Notes under the pieces: model-generated | Told to the model about the DNA's origin: nothing | Seen by the model: the letters and a program-made list of their open reading frames with translations, nothing else | Databases searched by the model: none | Shown here: positions 46,070-54,621 of the stretch, piece by piece | How the letters are laid out: each line of letters starts with the position of its first letter | Position numbering within the stretch: position 1 is the stretch's first letter | Program-made: the position numbers and the translations under genes | Source: Bacteroidales bacterium | GTDB taxonomy: Bacteria; Bacteroidota; Bacteroidia; Bacteroidales; UBA10428 | DNA: 64,000 nucleotides | Direction of reading: 5' to 3' | NCBI GenBank assembly: GCA_016929525.1 | Contig: JAFGIP010000062.1 | Location: forward strand, 48,708 to 112,707

Positions 46070-46459
46070 TCATTGAACCATGAGGATATCGATGACCGAG
46101 TTGCCTAACTTGTTATCGCGGAATTTAATCAGCAAATCGTAAAATCCGGTTTTATTACATATGAAATTTATATTGGTGTAATATTTTTCGGTATAAACAT
46201 TTGTAAGGATCAGGTTATCCGCATCCAGCAATTCAATTACAGCCTCGCCAACATAACTATCGATATGATTTGTAACCCTGAAAATATATTTTGAACCTTT
46301 GTTTAGTTTAATGGTCATGAAATATTCATTTTCATAATCAATGTCGCTTATTCGGTCCAGTTTAAATTCAACCTGTTTAATGAAAATTTCTTTTTGTGCA
46401 GATGCCCCAAATACAATGACAGTCAGAAATATAATAGTTAATACCGGTCGTAATTTCAT
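46070..46459 (-). CDS. Hypothetical secreted protein, 129 aa
   Basis: A signal peptide (about residues 1-21, ending GASAQ) precedes a roughly 108-residue, strand-rich domain (NKGSKYIFRVTNHIDSYVGEA, LTNVYTEKYYTNINFICNKTGFYDLLIKFRDN). The pattern resembles small pre-peptidase C-terminal-like or jelly-roll modules, but I cannot assign a family. It converges on the lipoprotein gene with 10 bp between stops. Periplasmic location is inferred. Confidence 0.7.
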   Translation of the reverse strand: MKLRPVLTIIFLTVIVFGASAQKEIFIKQVEFKLDRISDIDYENEYFMTIKLNKGSKYIFRVTNHIDSYVGEAVIELLDADNLILTNVYTEKYYTNINFICNKTGFYDLLIKFRDNKLGNSVIDILMVQ

Positions 46460-46535
46460 TTCTTATATGAATTTATGTTCTAATGCAAATTTATTAAAAC
46501 TATATTATTCTGATTTTATACAATATAAGTTCTGC

Positions 46536-47315
46536 CTATTTTAATTTATCATCGAGCCACGTAAATTGTGTGTCGAACAAAATAAACCTGGCATGCTCTG
46601 AAACACGTTTTGTGTCGGAGCTGCTTAATCTGACGATTAAGCTTGAGATATTATCTATATAATAATCTTTATCCAAACCCGTACATCTTGTTTTCCCATT
46701 GCGCATATAGAACAACGCTTTCACCTGTCTTTTTTCATCAAAACTGTGAAGCCCGTCTACCAATGCCTGTAACCTCGTCCAGGAACCGGACTCTGCCTTC
46801 CACCATGTTTTTGCTTCTGCAATACAAAGCTTATGTATTAAATTCCGGAGCTCATCTGCTGCGCTTGACTCAATCTTTTTTCTGTTTTGTGAATTGTTGT
46901 AATAGTCTGGAAATGTAATTTTTATAAATCCAACCAGTTCCTCATCAGGTAAGTGTAATCCTGTAAATCCAAAATTATTGAAAGTAAGTTCTTCCAGTAA
47001 CCATCCTGCCCTTATCGATAAATTATCAATTGCATAATCAACTATCTGACCATGTCCGAAAAACCTTTGAGCACCAGGATAAATCAACGATCCTGTATTC
47101 TTTAGTTTTACTGTTTCATCCCTGTCGAGTAAAGGTATCACATCAGGAATGGCTTCACCTTCAAGATTTTCAAGCGCAATTTTTGCTTCCTGAACAGTTT
47201 TCCAGTCTTCGGAAACAAAATCTTTTATCAGGGACGAAATGTCTACCTGAGCAAAACTGCAACTAAATAATACTGCACTGGTCAATAAAATGGCTATTAC
47301 CTTTTTGTTTTTCAT
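46536..47315 (-). CDS. Hypothetical exported helical protein, 259 aa
   Basis: The N-terminus (MKNKKVIAILLTSAVLFSCSFAQ) is a signal peptide, cleaved either at the Cys by signal peptidase II or after FAQ. The rest is helical, with a HEAT-like start (ISSLIKDFVSEDWKTVQEAKIALENLEGEAIPDVIPLLDRD). Trp-rich KTWWKAESGSWTRLQALVD and Gly/His-rich stretches follow. No family is recognised. It lies 77 bp downstream of the secreted 129-aa gene in the leftward direction and 60 bp before the ttcA-like gene end. Confidence 0.7.
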   Translation of the reverse strand: MKNKKVIAILLTSAVLFSCSFAQVDISSLIKDFVSEDWKTVQEAKIALENLEGEAIPDVIPLLDRDETVKLKNTGSLIYPGAQRFFGHGQIVDYAIDNLSIRAGWLLEELTFNNFGFTGLHLPDEELVGFIKITFPDYYNNSQNRKKIESSAADELRNLIHKLCIAEAKTWWKAESGSWTRLQALVDGLHSFDEKRQVKALFYMRNGKTRCTGLDKDYYIDNISSLIVRLSSSDTKRVSEHARFILFDTQFTWLDDKLK

Positions 47316-47374
47316 ATTATAAATATTTCAGATTACGGTTATTATAAAATTAATAAAAAAACATATAATCCCAA

Positions 47375-48103
47375 CTATTTGCTGAATTTAGGAAGATAAT
47401 CTTGAAACAGGTTATTCATTGATCGGAATATATTTTTTTTCATCTTCAAAGAGTCCCCGGTAAAGTTTTCTATTGCCTCCTTCATTTTTAAACGTTCTGT
47501 ATTTTCAAATGGGCAACTCCTGATTTCATTCTTATAATCTCTCCACTCCGAATATTCTTTTAGTTCTTTATCCGTAATTTCCAACAAAGGTCTGATAAGT
47601 TCAATCCTGCCATCAAACATACTCAGTTTATACGGTATGCTACTAATTGAACCATGGTAAATCATATTCATAAACAAAGTCTCTATAGCATCATCCATTT
47701 GATGACCAAATGCAATTTTATTACAACCAAGCTGTTTTGACAAACTGAAAATCATTTTTCTCCTGTTCCATGAACATAAAAAGCATGTACTTTTTTTTGT
47801 GTTTTTCTGAACCTCCAAAGGGAACTTTTTAAGAATAAATTTCACACCCGCTGAATTACAAAAAGCATTTAAATATTCTGTATCGATGTTGTAACCAATA
47901 TTATCAATATATACATGAACTGCAAACAACTCAAAAGAAAAAGGTAAACGTTTTTTCCTGTCAGCAAGAGCTTCTAACAGTACCATCGAGTCTTTACCCC
48001 CTGATAAAGCAACTAAAATCTTATCATTCTCCAAAATAAGTTCCTGTTTTTGAATAGTCCTCCCTACTCTCTTCAATAAATTTTGATGCTGTTTTGCGCG
48101 CAT
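47375..48103 (-). CDS. TtcA/TilS-superfamily PP-loop tRNA-modifying ATPase
   Basis: The 242-aa protein has the PP-loop LVALSGGKDSMVLLEAL (about residues 31-47), the TtcA-type Cys pair in STCFLCSWNRRKMIF and FGHQMDDAIETLFMN, which positions ATP and tRNA. TtcA makes 2-thiocytidine at tRNA position 32 with a [4Fe-4S] cluster. The Cys pair is kept, and Cys198 in RSCPFENTERL could be the third cluster ligand. It is shorter than E. coli TtcA (about 311 aa), so the assignment is to the family rather than the exact substrate. Confidence 0.88.
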   Translation of the reverse strand: MRAKQHQNLLKRVGRTIQKQELILENDKILVALSGGKDSMVLLEALADRKKRLPFSFELFAVHVYIDNIGYNIDTEYLNAFCNSAGVKFILKKFPLEVQKNTKKSTCFLCSWNRRKMIFSLSKQLGCNKIAFGHQMDDAIETLFMNMIYHGSISSIPYKLSMFDGRIELIRPLLEITDKELKEYSEWRDYKNEIRSCPFENTERLKMKEAIENFTGDSLKMKKNIFRSMNNLFQDYLPKFSK

Positions 48104-48317
48104 TACAAACAGTATTAATTTTATAGATTCACTGTTTTAAAACGACCGGGAAGTCATTTGAAACTTATATTTTTCTTTTGTTGAAAATCCTTTCTGAGTC
48201 ATGCAGCTTAAGATATAAAACTCACTCGGAAAGAAAAAAGTGAACCTTGTTACTATCCGAAAATAATAAAATTAAAATATCAACACATCACAAATATAAA
48301 TGATCATCTCAAACTAT

Positions 48318-48346
48318 TTTGTTTAAAACTTTTTTCGGTAAATTTG
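48318..48346 (+). promoter_or_regulatory. Bacteroidota-type promoter for the HMA gene
   Basis: TTTG at 48318-48321 and TAAATTTG at 48339-48346 match the -33 TTTG and -7 TAnnTTTG boxes of Bacteroidota promoters, with 17 bp between them (19-21 is more usual). The start codon is 30 bp downstream. Confidence 0.45.
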
Positions 48347-48376
48347 TAATCCCTTTTATAACTATACCGAATCGCG

Positions 48377-48688
48377 ATGAGACCAATATTTTATTTAATT
48401 CTTGTGGCAGTGCATACCACGTGCAAATCTGTACCTGATTCTACATCAGCAAAGGGGAATTTATCTGATTCTCTTAATGTCATTACGGTTGATATTCAGG
48501 TTAATGGTATGACATGCCATGGATGTGAAATGACAATATCAAAAGTTATAGGTAATCTGGAAGGAGTATTTGAAGTTACGGCATCCTATACCGATTCCCT
48601 TGCTGAAATAAAATTCGATTCTTCACTGATTACACTTACTGAAATTAGTGACTCAATCGATAATATCGGGTATAAAGTAATCAGGTAA
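48377..48688 (+). CDS. Secreted or lipid-anchored heavy-metal-associated (HMA) domain protein
   Basis: The 103-aa protein has a signal segment (about residues 1-18) with a Cys (VHTTC) that may be lipidated, a Ser/Thr-rich spacer, and one HMA domain (about 36-103): VNGMTCHGCEMTISKVIGNLEGVFEVTASYTDSL. The metal motif is MTCHGC. The fold binds Cu+ or similar soft metals, usually as a chaperone. No copper pump or regulator is adjacent. Extracytoplasmic location is unusual for stand-alone HMA proteins but common in MerP-like ones. Confidence 0.82.
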   Translation: MRPIFYLILVAVHTTCKSVPDSTSAKGNLSDSLNVITVDIQVNGMTCHGCEMTISKVIGNLEGVFEVTASYTDSLAEIKFDSSLITLTEISDSIDNIGYKVIR

Positions 48689-48890
48689 AGAAATATGAAC
48701 TAAGCTTAATATTATATATTATTTAGACTGTAATATAAATTACTGTCAGCAATATAATTTTAAATTGTTGAATTTTTACCGAATGATCGACTAGTTTGAC
48801 TGTAAAACAATGCTCATAAAATAAAAGATTCATTAAATTGCGCGCTCTTTAGGAATATAGATTATAATAACAATATAAATCATAAGAATA

Positions 48891-49505
48891 ATGCAGAGTA
48901 AACTTCAGGAACTCACTACAAAGATTTACCAGGAGGGTGTTGAGAAAGGTAATGCTGAAGCACAACAAATTGTTGAAGGGGCAAAAGCTGAAGCGAATAA
49001 AATAATAGAAAAAGCAAAAAAGGAAGCAGGCAGTATTGTCGAAAATGCAAAAAAAGCTGCGACAGAAGAAAAAATTAATACTGAATCGGAAATTAAATTG
49101 TCAGCAAAACAGGCAATCAATTCTTTGAAACAACAAATTGTTGATGTTGTTAATGGTGAAATATCGGCCGGCTCCGTTAAAGGATCATTGGAGGATAAGG
49201 AGTTTATAAAAAAGATACTTGACACAACATTGTCCAACTGGGCCAGGTCAGGTCAGTCAATGGATTTGGCTGTGCTTCTTCCGGATAAGGACGAAAAAGA
49301 ACTAAACGCATTTTTTAATAATGCATTAAAAAAATATCTCGATACCGGAGTTGTAATTCAGTTTGACTCAGGATTAAAATCGGGATTTCAGATAGGTCCG
49401 AAAGATGGAAGTTATAAGGTTAGCTTTACCGAAGAAGACTTTACAAATTTTTTCAAACTGTACCTTCGTCCTAAGTTGGTAAAAATCCTGTTTAGCGATA
49501 AATAA
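48891..49505 (+). CDS. atpE: V-type ATPase subunit E (peripheral stalk)
   Basis: The 204-aa protein has a long N-terminal helix (about residues 1-85) very rich in Ala, Glu and Lys (EGAKAEANKIIEKAKKEAGS), typical of subunit E, then a globular end (about 100-204, FKLYLRPKLVKILF) that docks on the A/B head. It is the first gene of the V-ATPase operon, 3 bp before the DUF2764 gene. In the canonical complex it pairs with subunit G/H; no G gene is visible here. Confidence 0.9.
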   Translation: MQSKLQELTTKIYQEGVEKGNAEAQQIVEGAKAEANKIIEKAKKEAGSIVENAKKAATEEKINTESEIKLSAKQAINSLKQQIVDVVNGEISAGSVKGSLEDKEFIKKILDTTLSNWARSGQSMDLAVLLPDKDEKELNAFFNNALKKYLDTGVVIQFDSGLKSGFQIGPKDGSYKVSFTEEDFTNFFKLYLRPKLVKILFSDK

Positions 49506-49507
49506 TT

Positions 49508-50362
49508 ATGAGCAGAGAATACCATTACCTGGTTGCAGGATTACCAGACTTGCTTATCGATGATTCAAAACTCTCTTTTGATGGAATTGCATTCCGTGAA
49601 TTATTAAAAGAAAATGTTTCATCAGAGGATTTTAATGTCATCAAACTTTATTTCTGGCGATTCGATAATCAGAATATATTAAATAAGTTGCAACATCAGG
49701 AGGCTCCGCTTGATCCCCGCGGGAACCTTACCGAAAGCGAAATTGATGATCTGTTTACTGCCCAAAAGGAAGATTCTTTACATACCTTAGGTGATATTCC
49801 TCCTTACATGGGAAAGTTCATACAGGCATATAAAGAAGAAACAGACATCTATAAAGAAAAAAACTGGGATCTTCAGCTAAGTCAGTTATATTTTGAATTT
49901 ATTATTTCCTCATCCAAAGGTTTTATCAGGAACTGGTTCAGTTTCGAACTCGATCTGTTAAATATTTTAACTGCAGCAAAATGCAGATTGCATGAACTGA
50001 ATGTTGAAAAACAACTGATCGGATCGGGGGATATTGTAGAAAAACTCTCCAGAAGTAACGCAAAGGATTTTGGTCTCGACAATGAATTTCCGATGTTAAA
50101 TGAGATACAGAAAGCACTTGATGAATCAGATCCGCTCGAACAGGAAAAAAAGATCGACATTCTAAAATGGAATTTCATTGATGAAAATGTATTTTTTTAC
50201 TATTTCACTATAGAAAAATTGTTTTCTTTTTTACTTAAACTATCATTGGTTGAGCGTTGGCTGGCACTTGATAAAGAAACAGGTAAAAAACTCTTTAATG
50301 AATTGTTAGATAATCTGGAAGCTTCCTATGAGTTTCCAAAAGAATTTATAATAAAAAAATAA
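49508..50362 (+). CDS. DUF2764 protein of the V-ATPase operon (probable subunit C counterpart)
   Basis: The 284-aa protein begins MSREYHYLVAGLPDLLIDD and contains an all-helical body with an internal LYFEFIISSSKGFIRNWFSFELDLLNILTAAKCR, followed by a C-terminal helix set. Members occur almost only in V-ATPase operons of Bacteroidota, Chlamydiae and spirochaetes, always next to subunit A. They replace a recognisable subunit C (the d-like central socket), and structure prediction could confirm that. Known: genomic linkage. Inferred: that it fills the C position. Confidence 0.85.
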   Translation: MSREYHYLVAGLPDLLIDDSKLSFDGIAFRELLKENVSSEDFNVIKLYFWRFDNQNILNKLQHQEAPLDPRGNLTESEIDDLFTAQKEDSLHTLGDIPPYMGKFIQAYKEETDIYKEKNWDLQLSQLYFEFIISSSKGFIRNWFSFELDLLNILTAAKCRLHELNVEKQLIGSGDIVEKLSRSNAKDFGLDNEFPMLNEIQKALDESDPLEQEKKIDILKWNFIDENVFFYYFTIEKLFSFLLKLSLVERWLALDKETGKKLFNELLDNLEASYEFPKEFIIKK

Positions 50363-50371
50363 CAGGATACC

Positions 50372-52150
50372 ATGTCGACAAAAGGTAAAGTAAAAGGTAT
50401 TATAGCGAATCTCGTGGTTGTTGAAGCCGACGGACCGGTATCGCAGAATGAGATATGTTTCATCATCACCGGTGGAACGAAATTAATGGCCGAGGTAATA
50501 AAAATCAGCGGTATCAGTACCTATGTGCAGGTTTTTGAGAGCACACGGGGTGTAAAGATCGACAGTGATGTAGAATTTGCAGGGCACTTGCTTGAAGTAA
50601 CGCTTGGCCCCGGTCTGTTATCAAAGAACTATGACGGACTGCAGAATGACCTTGATAAAATGAAAGATGTTTTCCTGAAACGAGGAGAATACACACATCC
50701 ACTCGATCCGGGTAAAAAATGGTCGTTTAAACCCCTTGTCAGACCCGGTGATAAAGTTGAAGCTGCATCGTGGATTGGAGAAGTACAGGAAAATGCTATG
50801 CCACATAAAATAATGATCCCTTTTAGCCTTAAAGGCAATTTTACCATTAAAAATATTGTAGAAGCAGGGGATTATACAATTGAAGATACTATTGCCACCA
50901 TTGTCGATAATGAGAGTAAGGAAATAAAAATCTCCATGAGCCAGAAATGGCCGGTAAAAGTTCCTATAACTAATTTTAAAGAAAAGCCAAGACCTTTCAG
51001 ATTGCTGGAAACCGGTGTCAGAACCATGGATACATTAAACCCCATCGTTGAAGGTGGTACTGGTTTTATTCCCGGACCTTTTGGTGCCGGCAAAACTGTA
51101 TTGCAACATGCCATTTCAAAACAGGCAGAAGCTGATATCGTAATAGTTGCAGCATGCGGTGAAAGAGCAAATGAGGTTGTTGAAATTTTTACCGAGTTTC
51201 CCGAACTGGAGGATGTAAGAACCGGACGCAAACTTATGGAGCGTACTACTATTATTGCCAATACCTCTAATATGCCGGTAGCAGCCAGGGAAGCATCGGT
51301 ATATACAGCCATGACAATTGCTGAATATTATCGGTCAATGGGATTAAAAGTTCTTATGCTTGCCGATTCTACATCTCGATGGGCACAGGCATTGCGTGAA
51401 ATGTCAAACAGACTTGAAGAATTACCAGGTCCGGATGCATTTCCAATGGATTTGCCTGCAGTGATTTCAAGTTTTTATGCACGTGCCGGATTTGTCTACT
51501 TAAACAACGGTGAAACAGGGTCGATCACATTCCTCGGTACAGTATCACCTGCTGGTGGTAACCTGAAAGAACCGGTTACCGAATCGACAAAAAAAGCCGC
51601 ACGTTGTTTCTATGCATTAGCCCAGCAGCGAGCTGACAGTAAAAGATATCCTGCCGTAGACCCCATCGACAGCTACTCCAAATATCTTGAATATCCTGAA
51701 TTTACAGAATTCGTAAGTAATATTATTTCCGAAAACTGGATTGATTTGGTAAATGAGGCAAAAACCATTTTACAACGAGGAAAAGAAGTATATGAACAAA
51801 TCAATATCCTTGGAGATGATGGTGTGCCGGTTGACTACCACATAACTTACTGGAAATCCGAAATTATTGACTTTGTGATTCTTCAACAGGACGCATTTGA
51901 TAAAATTGACCAGTCGACACCAATTGAAAGACAGCAATATATGCTTGAGCATGTTCTTAATATATGTAACTCTGAATTCAGTTTCGATTCATTTACTGAA
52001 GTCGATAGTTATTTCAAACGAATTATTAATACATATAAGCAAATGAATTACTCGGACTTCAAATCGGAGAAGTTTAACAAGTTTGAGAAAGAATTACAGA
52101 ATATAGTAAATGAAAGAGTAGTTGCCGAAACCCAAATCAGTGTAGAATAG
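50372..52150 (+). CDS. atpA: V-type ATPase catalytic subunit A
   Basis: The 592-aa subunit hydrolyses ATP. Markers are the P-loop GPFGAGKTVLQ (about residues 231-241), the Glu in ACGERANEVVEI, LADSTSRWAQALREMSNR and the non-homologous insert region (about 115-190) that distinguishes A from F1 beta. Starts 9 bp after the DUF2764 gene; subunit B follows by 15 bp. Confidence 0.97.
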   Translation: MSTKGKVKGIIANLVVVEADGPVSQNEICFIITGGTKLMAEVIKISGISTYVQVFESTRGVKIDSDVEFAGHLLEVTLGPGLLSKNYDGLQNDLDKMKDVFLKRGEYTHPLDPGKKWSFKPLVRPGDKVEAASWIGEVQENAMPHKIMIPFSLKGNFTIKNIVEAGDYTIEDTIATIVDNESKEIKISMSQKWPVKVPITNFKEKPRPFRLLETGVRTMDTLNPIVEGGTGFIPGPFGAGKTVLQHAISKQAEADIVIVAACGERANEVVEIFTEFPELEDVRTGRKLMERTTIIANTSNMPVAAREASVYTAMTIAEYYRSMGLKVLMLADSTSRWAQALREMSNRLEELPGPDAFPMDLPAVISSFYARAGFVYLNNGETGSITFLGTVSPAGGNLKEPVTESTKKAARCFYALAQQRADSKRYPAVDPIDSYSKYLEYPEFTEFVSNIISENWIDLVNEAKTILQRGKEVYEQINILGDDGVPVDYHITYWKSEIIDFVILQQDAFDKIDQSTPIERQQYMLEHVLNICNSEFSFDSFTEVDSYFKRIINTYKQMNYSDFKSEKFNKFEKELQNIVNERVVAETQISVE

Positions 52151-52165
52151 AAAATTAATGGACCA

Positions 52166-53485
52166 ATGGATACAAAAGCATTTCAAAAGATATATACGAA
52201 GATTACTCAAATTACCAAGGCAACATGCTCGCTTAGGGCATCCGGAATCGGATACGATGAACTTGCCGTTGTAAACGGAAAGCTGGCGCAGGTAGTAAAG
52301 ATAATTCGTGATACTGTTACGCTACAGGTATTTGGTGGTACAGAAGGTATCCCTACCAACGCAGAAGTGACTTTCCTCGGTAAATCACCAACAATAAAAG
52401 TGAGTGAAGACCTTGCCGGAAGATTTTTCAATGCCTATGGTGAACCTATCGATGGAGGGCCCGCTATTGAAGGTGAAGAAAGAGAAATCGGAGGTCCGTC
52501 TGTAAATCCAGTACGCAGAAAGCAACCTTCGGAATTAATTGCCACCGGTATTGCCGGTATCGACCTGAACAATACCCTGGTATCCGGTCAGAAAATCCCG
52601 TTTTTTGCAGACCCCGACCAGCCATTTAACCAGGTTATGGCAATGGTTGCTCTTCGTGCTAAAACCGATAAGATCATTCTGGGCGGCATGGGGCTCACTA
52701 ATGACGATTACCTGTTCTATAAAAATGTCTTTGATAATGCAGGGACACTCGATCGTATCATCAGTTTTGTAAACACAACCGACAATCCGCCTGTTGAACG
52801 ATTGCTGGTACCTGACATGGCATTGACAGCTGCAGAGTATTTTGCCGTGGACAAAAACGAAACGGTGCTGGTCCTTCTTACTGACATGACCCTTTATGCC
52901 GATGCGCTGAGTATTGTTTCGAACCGAATGGATCAGATACCCTCAAAAGACAGTATGCCCGGATCGCTCTATAGCGACCTGGCCAAGATATATGAGAAAG
53001 CAGTGCAATTCCCCGAAGGAGGTTCAATTACCATTATAGCAGTAACAACCTTGTCTGGAGGTGATATTACTCACGCAATACCAGATAATACAGGATATAT
53101 CACAGAAGGACAGCTGTTCCTTCGCCGTGATTCAGACATCGGAAAGGTTATCGTTGACCCGTTCCGAAGCCTTTCGCGACTGAAACAGCTTGTAATTGGT
53201 AAAAAAACACGTGAGGATCATCCACAAGTCATGAATGCCGCAGTAAGGTTGTATGCAGATGCGGCGAACGCAAAAACTAAACTTGAAAACGGTTTTGACC
53301 TCACTGATTATGATCAGCGTAGTTTAGATTTTGCAAAGGATTATTCAAATAAACTGCTTGCTATCGATGTAAATATCGATATTGATGAGATGCTTACAAC
53401 AGGATGGAGCTTATTCAATAAACACTTTAAACCTGAAGAAGTAGGTATTAAACAAGATCTGGTTGATAAGTACTGGCCAAAATAG
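52166..53485 (+). CDS. atpB: V-type ATPase regulatory subunit B
   Basis: The 439-aa subunit is the non-catalytic partner in the A3B3 head. It has the altered nucleotide loop expected of B (SGQKIPFFADPDQPFNQ instead of a P-loop), VLVLLTDMTLYADALSIVSNR and IPSKDSMPGSLYSDLAKIYEKA. The gene is followed directly by a periodic repeat and a four-helix-bundle gene (53520-53909) before subunit D. Confidence 0.97.
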   Translation: MDTKAFQKIYTKITQITKATCSLRASGIGYDELAVVNGKLAQVVKIIRDTVTLQVFGGTEGIPTNAEVTFLGKSPTIKVSEDLAGRFFNAYGEPIDGGPAIEGEEREIGGPSVNPVRRKQPSELIATGIAGIDLNNTLVSGQKIPFFADPDQPFNQVMAMVALRAKTDKIILGGMGLTNDDYLFYKNVFDNAGTLDRIISFVNTTDNPPVERLLVPDMALTAAEYFAVDKNETVLVLLTDMTLYADALSIVSNRMDQIPSKDSMPGSLYSDLAKIYEKAVQFPEGGSITIIAVTTLSGGDITHAIPDNTGYITEGQLFLRRDSDIGKVIVDPFRSLSRLKQLVIGKKTREDHPQVMNAAVRLYADAANAKTKLENGFDLTDYDQRSLDFAKDYSNKLLAIDVNIDIDEMLTTGWSLFNKHFKPEEVGIKQDLVDKYWPK

Positions 53486-53517
53486 TGAGTAGTGAACAGT
53501 GAACAGTAGACAGTTAA
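53486..53517 (+). repeat. Short degenerate repeat on the left flank of the inserted gene
   Basis: AGTGAACAGT-type units recur two to three times directly after the atpB stop (TGAGTAGTGAACAGTGAACAGTAGACAGTTAA). A related sequence in inverted orientation lies on the other side of the four-helix-bundle gene (53922-53955). Confidence 0.7.
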
Positions 53518-53519
53518 AT

Positions 53520-53909
53520 ATGGAAAATAAATTGGTTCACGCCAGAACTTTTAAAGGTTTGGAAGTTTATAAGCAAGCCAGAAGTCTGGTTAAATCAATT
53601 TTTGATCTGACCAAAGATTTTCCTGTTGAAGAAAAGTATTCATTAACTGATCAGATAAGAAGATATTCAAGAGCAATAGAAGCTCAAATTGCTGAATCTT
53701 GGGGGAAGAGAAGATATGAAAAGTATTTCGTTTTAAAACTGACAGATTCTGATGCTGAACAATATGAGACTCAACACTGGTTGGAAGTTGCTTTTGAAAA
53801 TACGAATATTCTAAAAAAAACTAAAGATGATTTCATAAGTCAATGTGAATCGATAGAAAAAATGCTCAACTCCATGATTAACAAATCATCAAAATTTTGT
53901 AAAAATTAA
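53520..53909 (+). CDS. Four-helix-bundle protein (23S rRNA intervening-sequence family) inside the V-ATPase operon
   Basis: From the ATG at 53520 the protein is 129 aa. It matches the S23/four-helix-bundle family: FKGLEVYKQARSLVKSIFDLTKDFP, EKYSLTDQIRRYSRAIEAQIAESWGKRRYEKYFVLKLTDSDAEQYETQHWLEVA and a final helix. Members were first met in insertions of 23S rRNA genes of spirochaetes and are widespread, often near retroelement-associated repeats; their function is not settled. Here it separates atpB from atpD with 34 and 115 bp gaps and is flanked by inverted short repeats, which suggests a later insertion that left the operon readable. The GTG at 53499 is unlikely to be the start because it lies within the repeat. 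Confidence 0.88.
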   Translation: MENKLVHARTFKGLEVYKQARSLVKSIFDLTKDFPVEEKYSLTDQIRRYSRAIEAQIAESWGKRRYEKYFVLKLTDSDAEQYETQHWLEVAFENTNILKKTKDDFISQCESIEKMLNSMINKSSKFCKN

Positions 53910-53921
53910 TTAATGGAACAT

Positions 53922-53955
53922 TACTGTTTACTTATAACTGTTAACCGTTCACTTT
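53922..53955 (-). repeat. Short degenerate repeat on the right flank of the inserted gene
   Basis: Read on the reverse strand this stretch is AAGTGAACGGTTAACAGT followed by TATAAGTAAACAGTAA, resembling the AGTGAACAGT units at 53486-53517 in opposite orientation. Together they frame the four-helix-bundle gene. Confidence 0.6.
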
Positions 53956-54024
53956 TTGAAATTATTGAATATGTCAGTTATTACTGTTCAATTAAAAAAT
54001 AGATAAATAAGCATATAGATTTAT

Positions 54025-54621
54025 ATGGCTATCAAATTTCAATATAATAAAACATCTCTTCAGAACCTTGAAAAACAACTTAAGGTAAGGGTGCGTGCAC
54101 TGCCTACAATTAAAAACAAAGAGTCGGCACTGCGGATTGAAGTTAAAAAGGCTAAAGATGAATCTAAGAAGCTTGATAAGGAACTGAATGATGCGCTAAG
54201 ATCATATGAAAACATGGTAGCATTGTGGGGTGAATTTGATAAGGATCTTGTAAGTATTGAAGATGTGTCTCTGGGTGTTAAAAAGATTGCAGGTGTTCAA
54301 ACACCGATACTGGAAGAAATATACTTCAAAGTGAAAGAATTTAGTGTATTCAATGCACCAAAATGGTTTCTTGATGGTATAGCAATTCTTAAAATATTGG
54401 TAAACATTGCCATTGAAAGAGAGGTATTCCTGAGAAAAATGGAACTGCTTGATTACGCAAGGAAGAAAACAACACAAAAAGTAAATCTGTTCGAAAAGGT
54501 TCAGATTCCGGGTTATGAAGATGCTATTCGTAAAATAAAACGATTTATGGAGGATGAGGATAATCTTTCAAAATCAGCACAAAAGATTGTAAAAACCAGA
54601 CAGCAAGAGGAGGCAGCATAA
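54025..54621 (+). CDS. atpD: V-type ATPase subunit D (central rotor shaft)
   Basis: The 198-aa protein is two long helices with a short middle: IKFQYNKTSLQNLEKQLKVR at the start and RKIKRFMEDEDNLSKSAQKIVKTRQQE at the end. That is the coiled coil that turns inside A3B3. The stop codon overlaps the start of the next gene (TAATG). No subunit F gene, which normally binds D, is present in the operon. Confidence 0.9.
   Translation: MAIKFQYNKTSLQNLEKQLKVRVRALPTIKNKESALRIEVKKAKDESKKLDKELNDALRSYENMVALWGEFDKDLVSIEDVSLGVKKIAGVQTPILEEIYFKVKEFSVFNAPKWFLDGIAILKILVNIAIEREVFLRKMELLDYARKKTTQKVNLFEKVQIPGYEDAIRKIKRFMEDEDNLSKSAQKIVKTRQQEEAA

Noticed and set aside
50872..51312. A 146-codon reverse frame inside V-ATPase subunit A
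   Set aside because: It lies opposite the most conserved part of atpA and its Ser-rich composition reflects the complement of that sequence.
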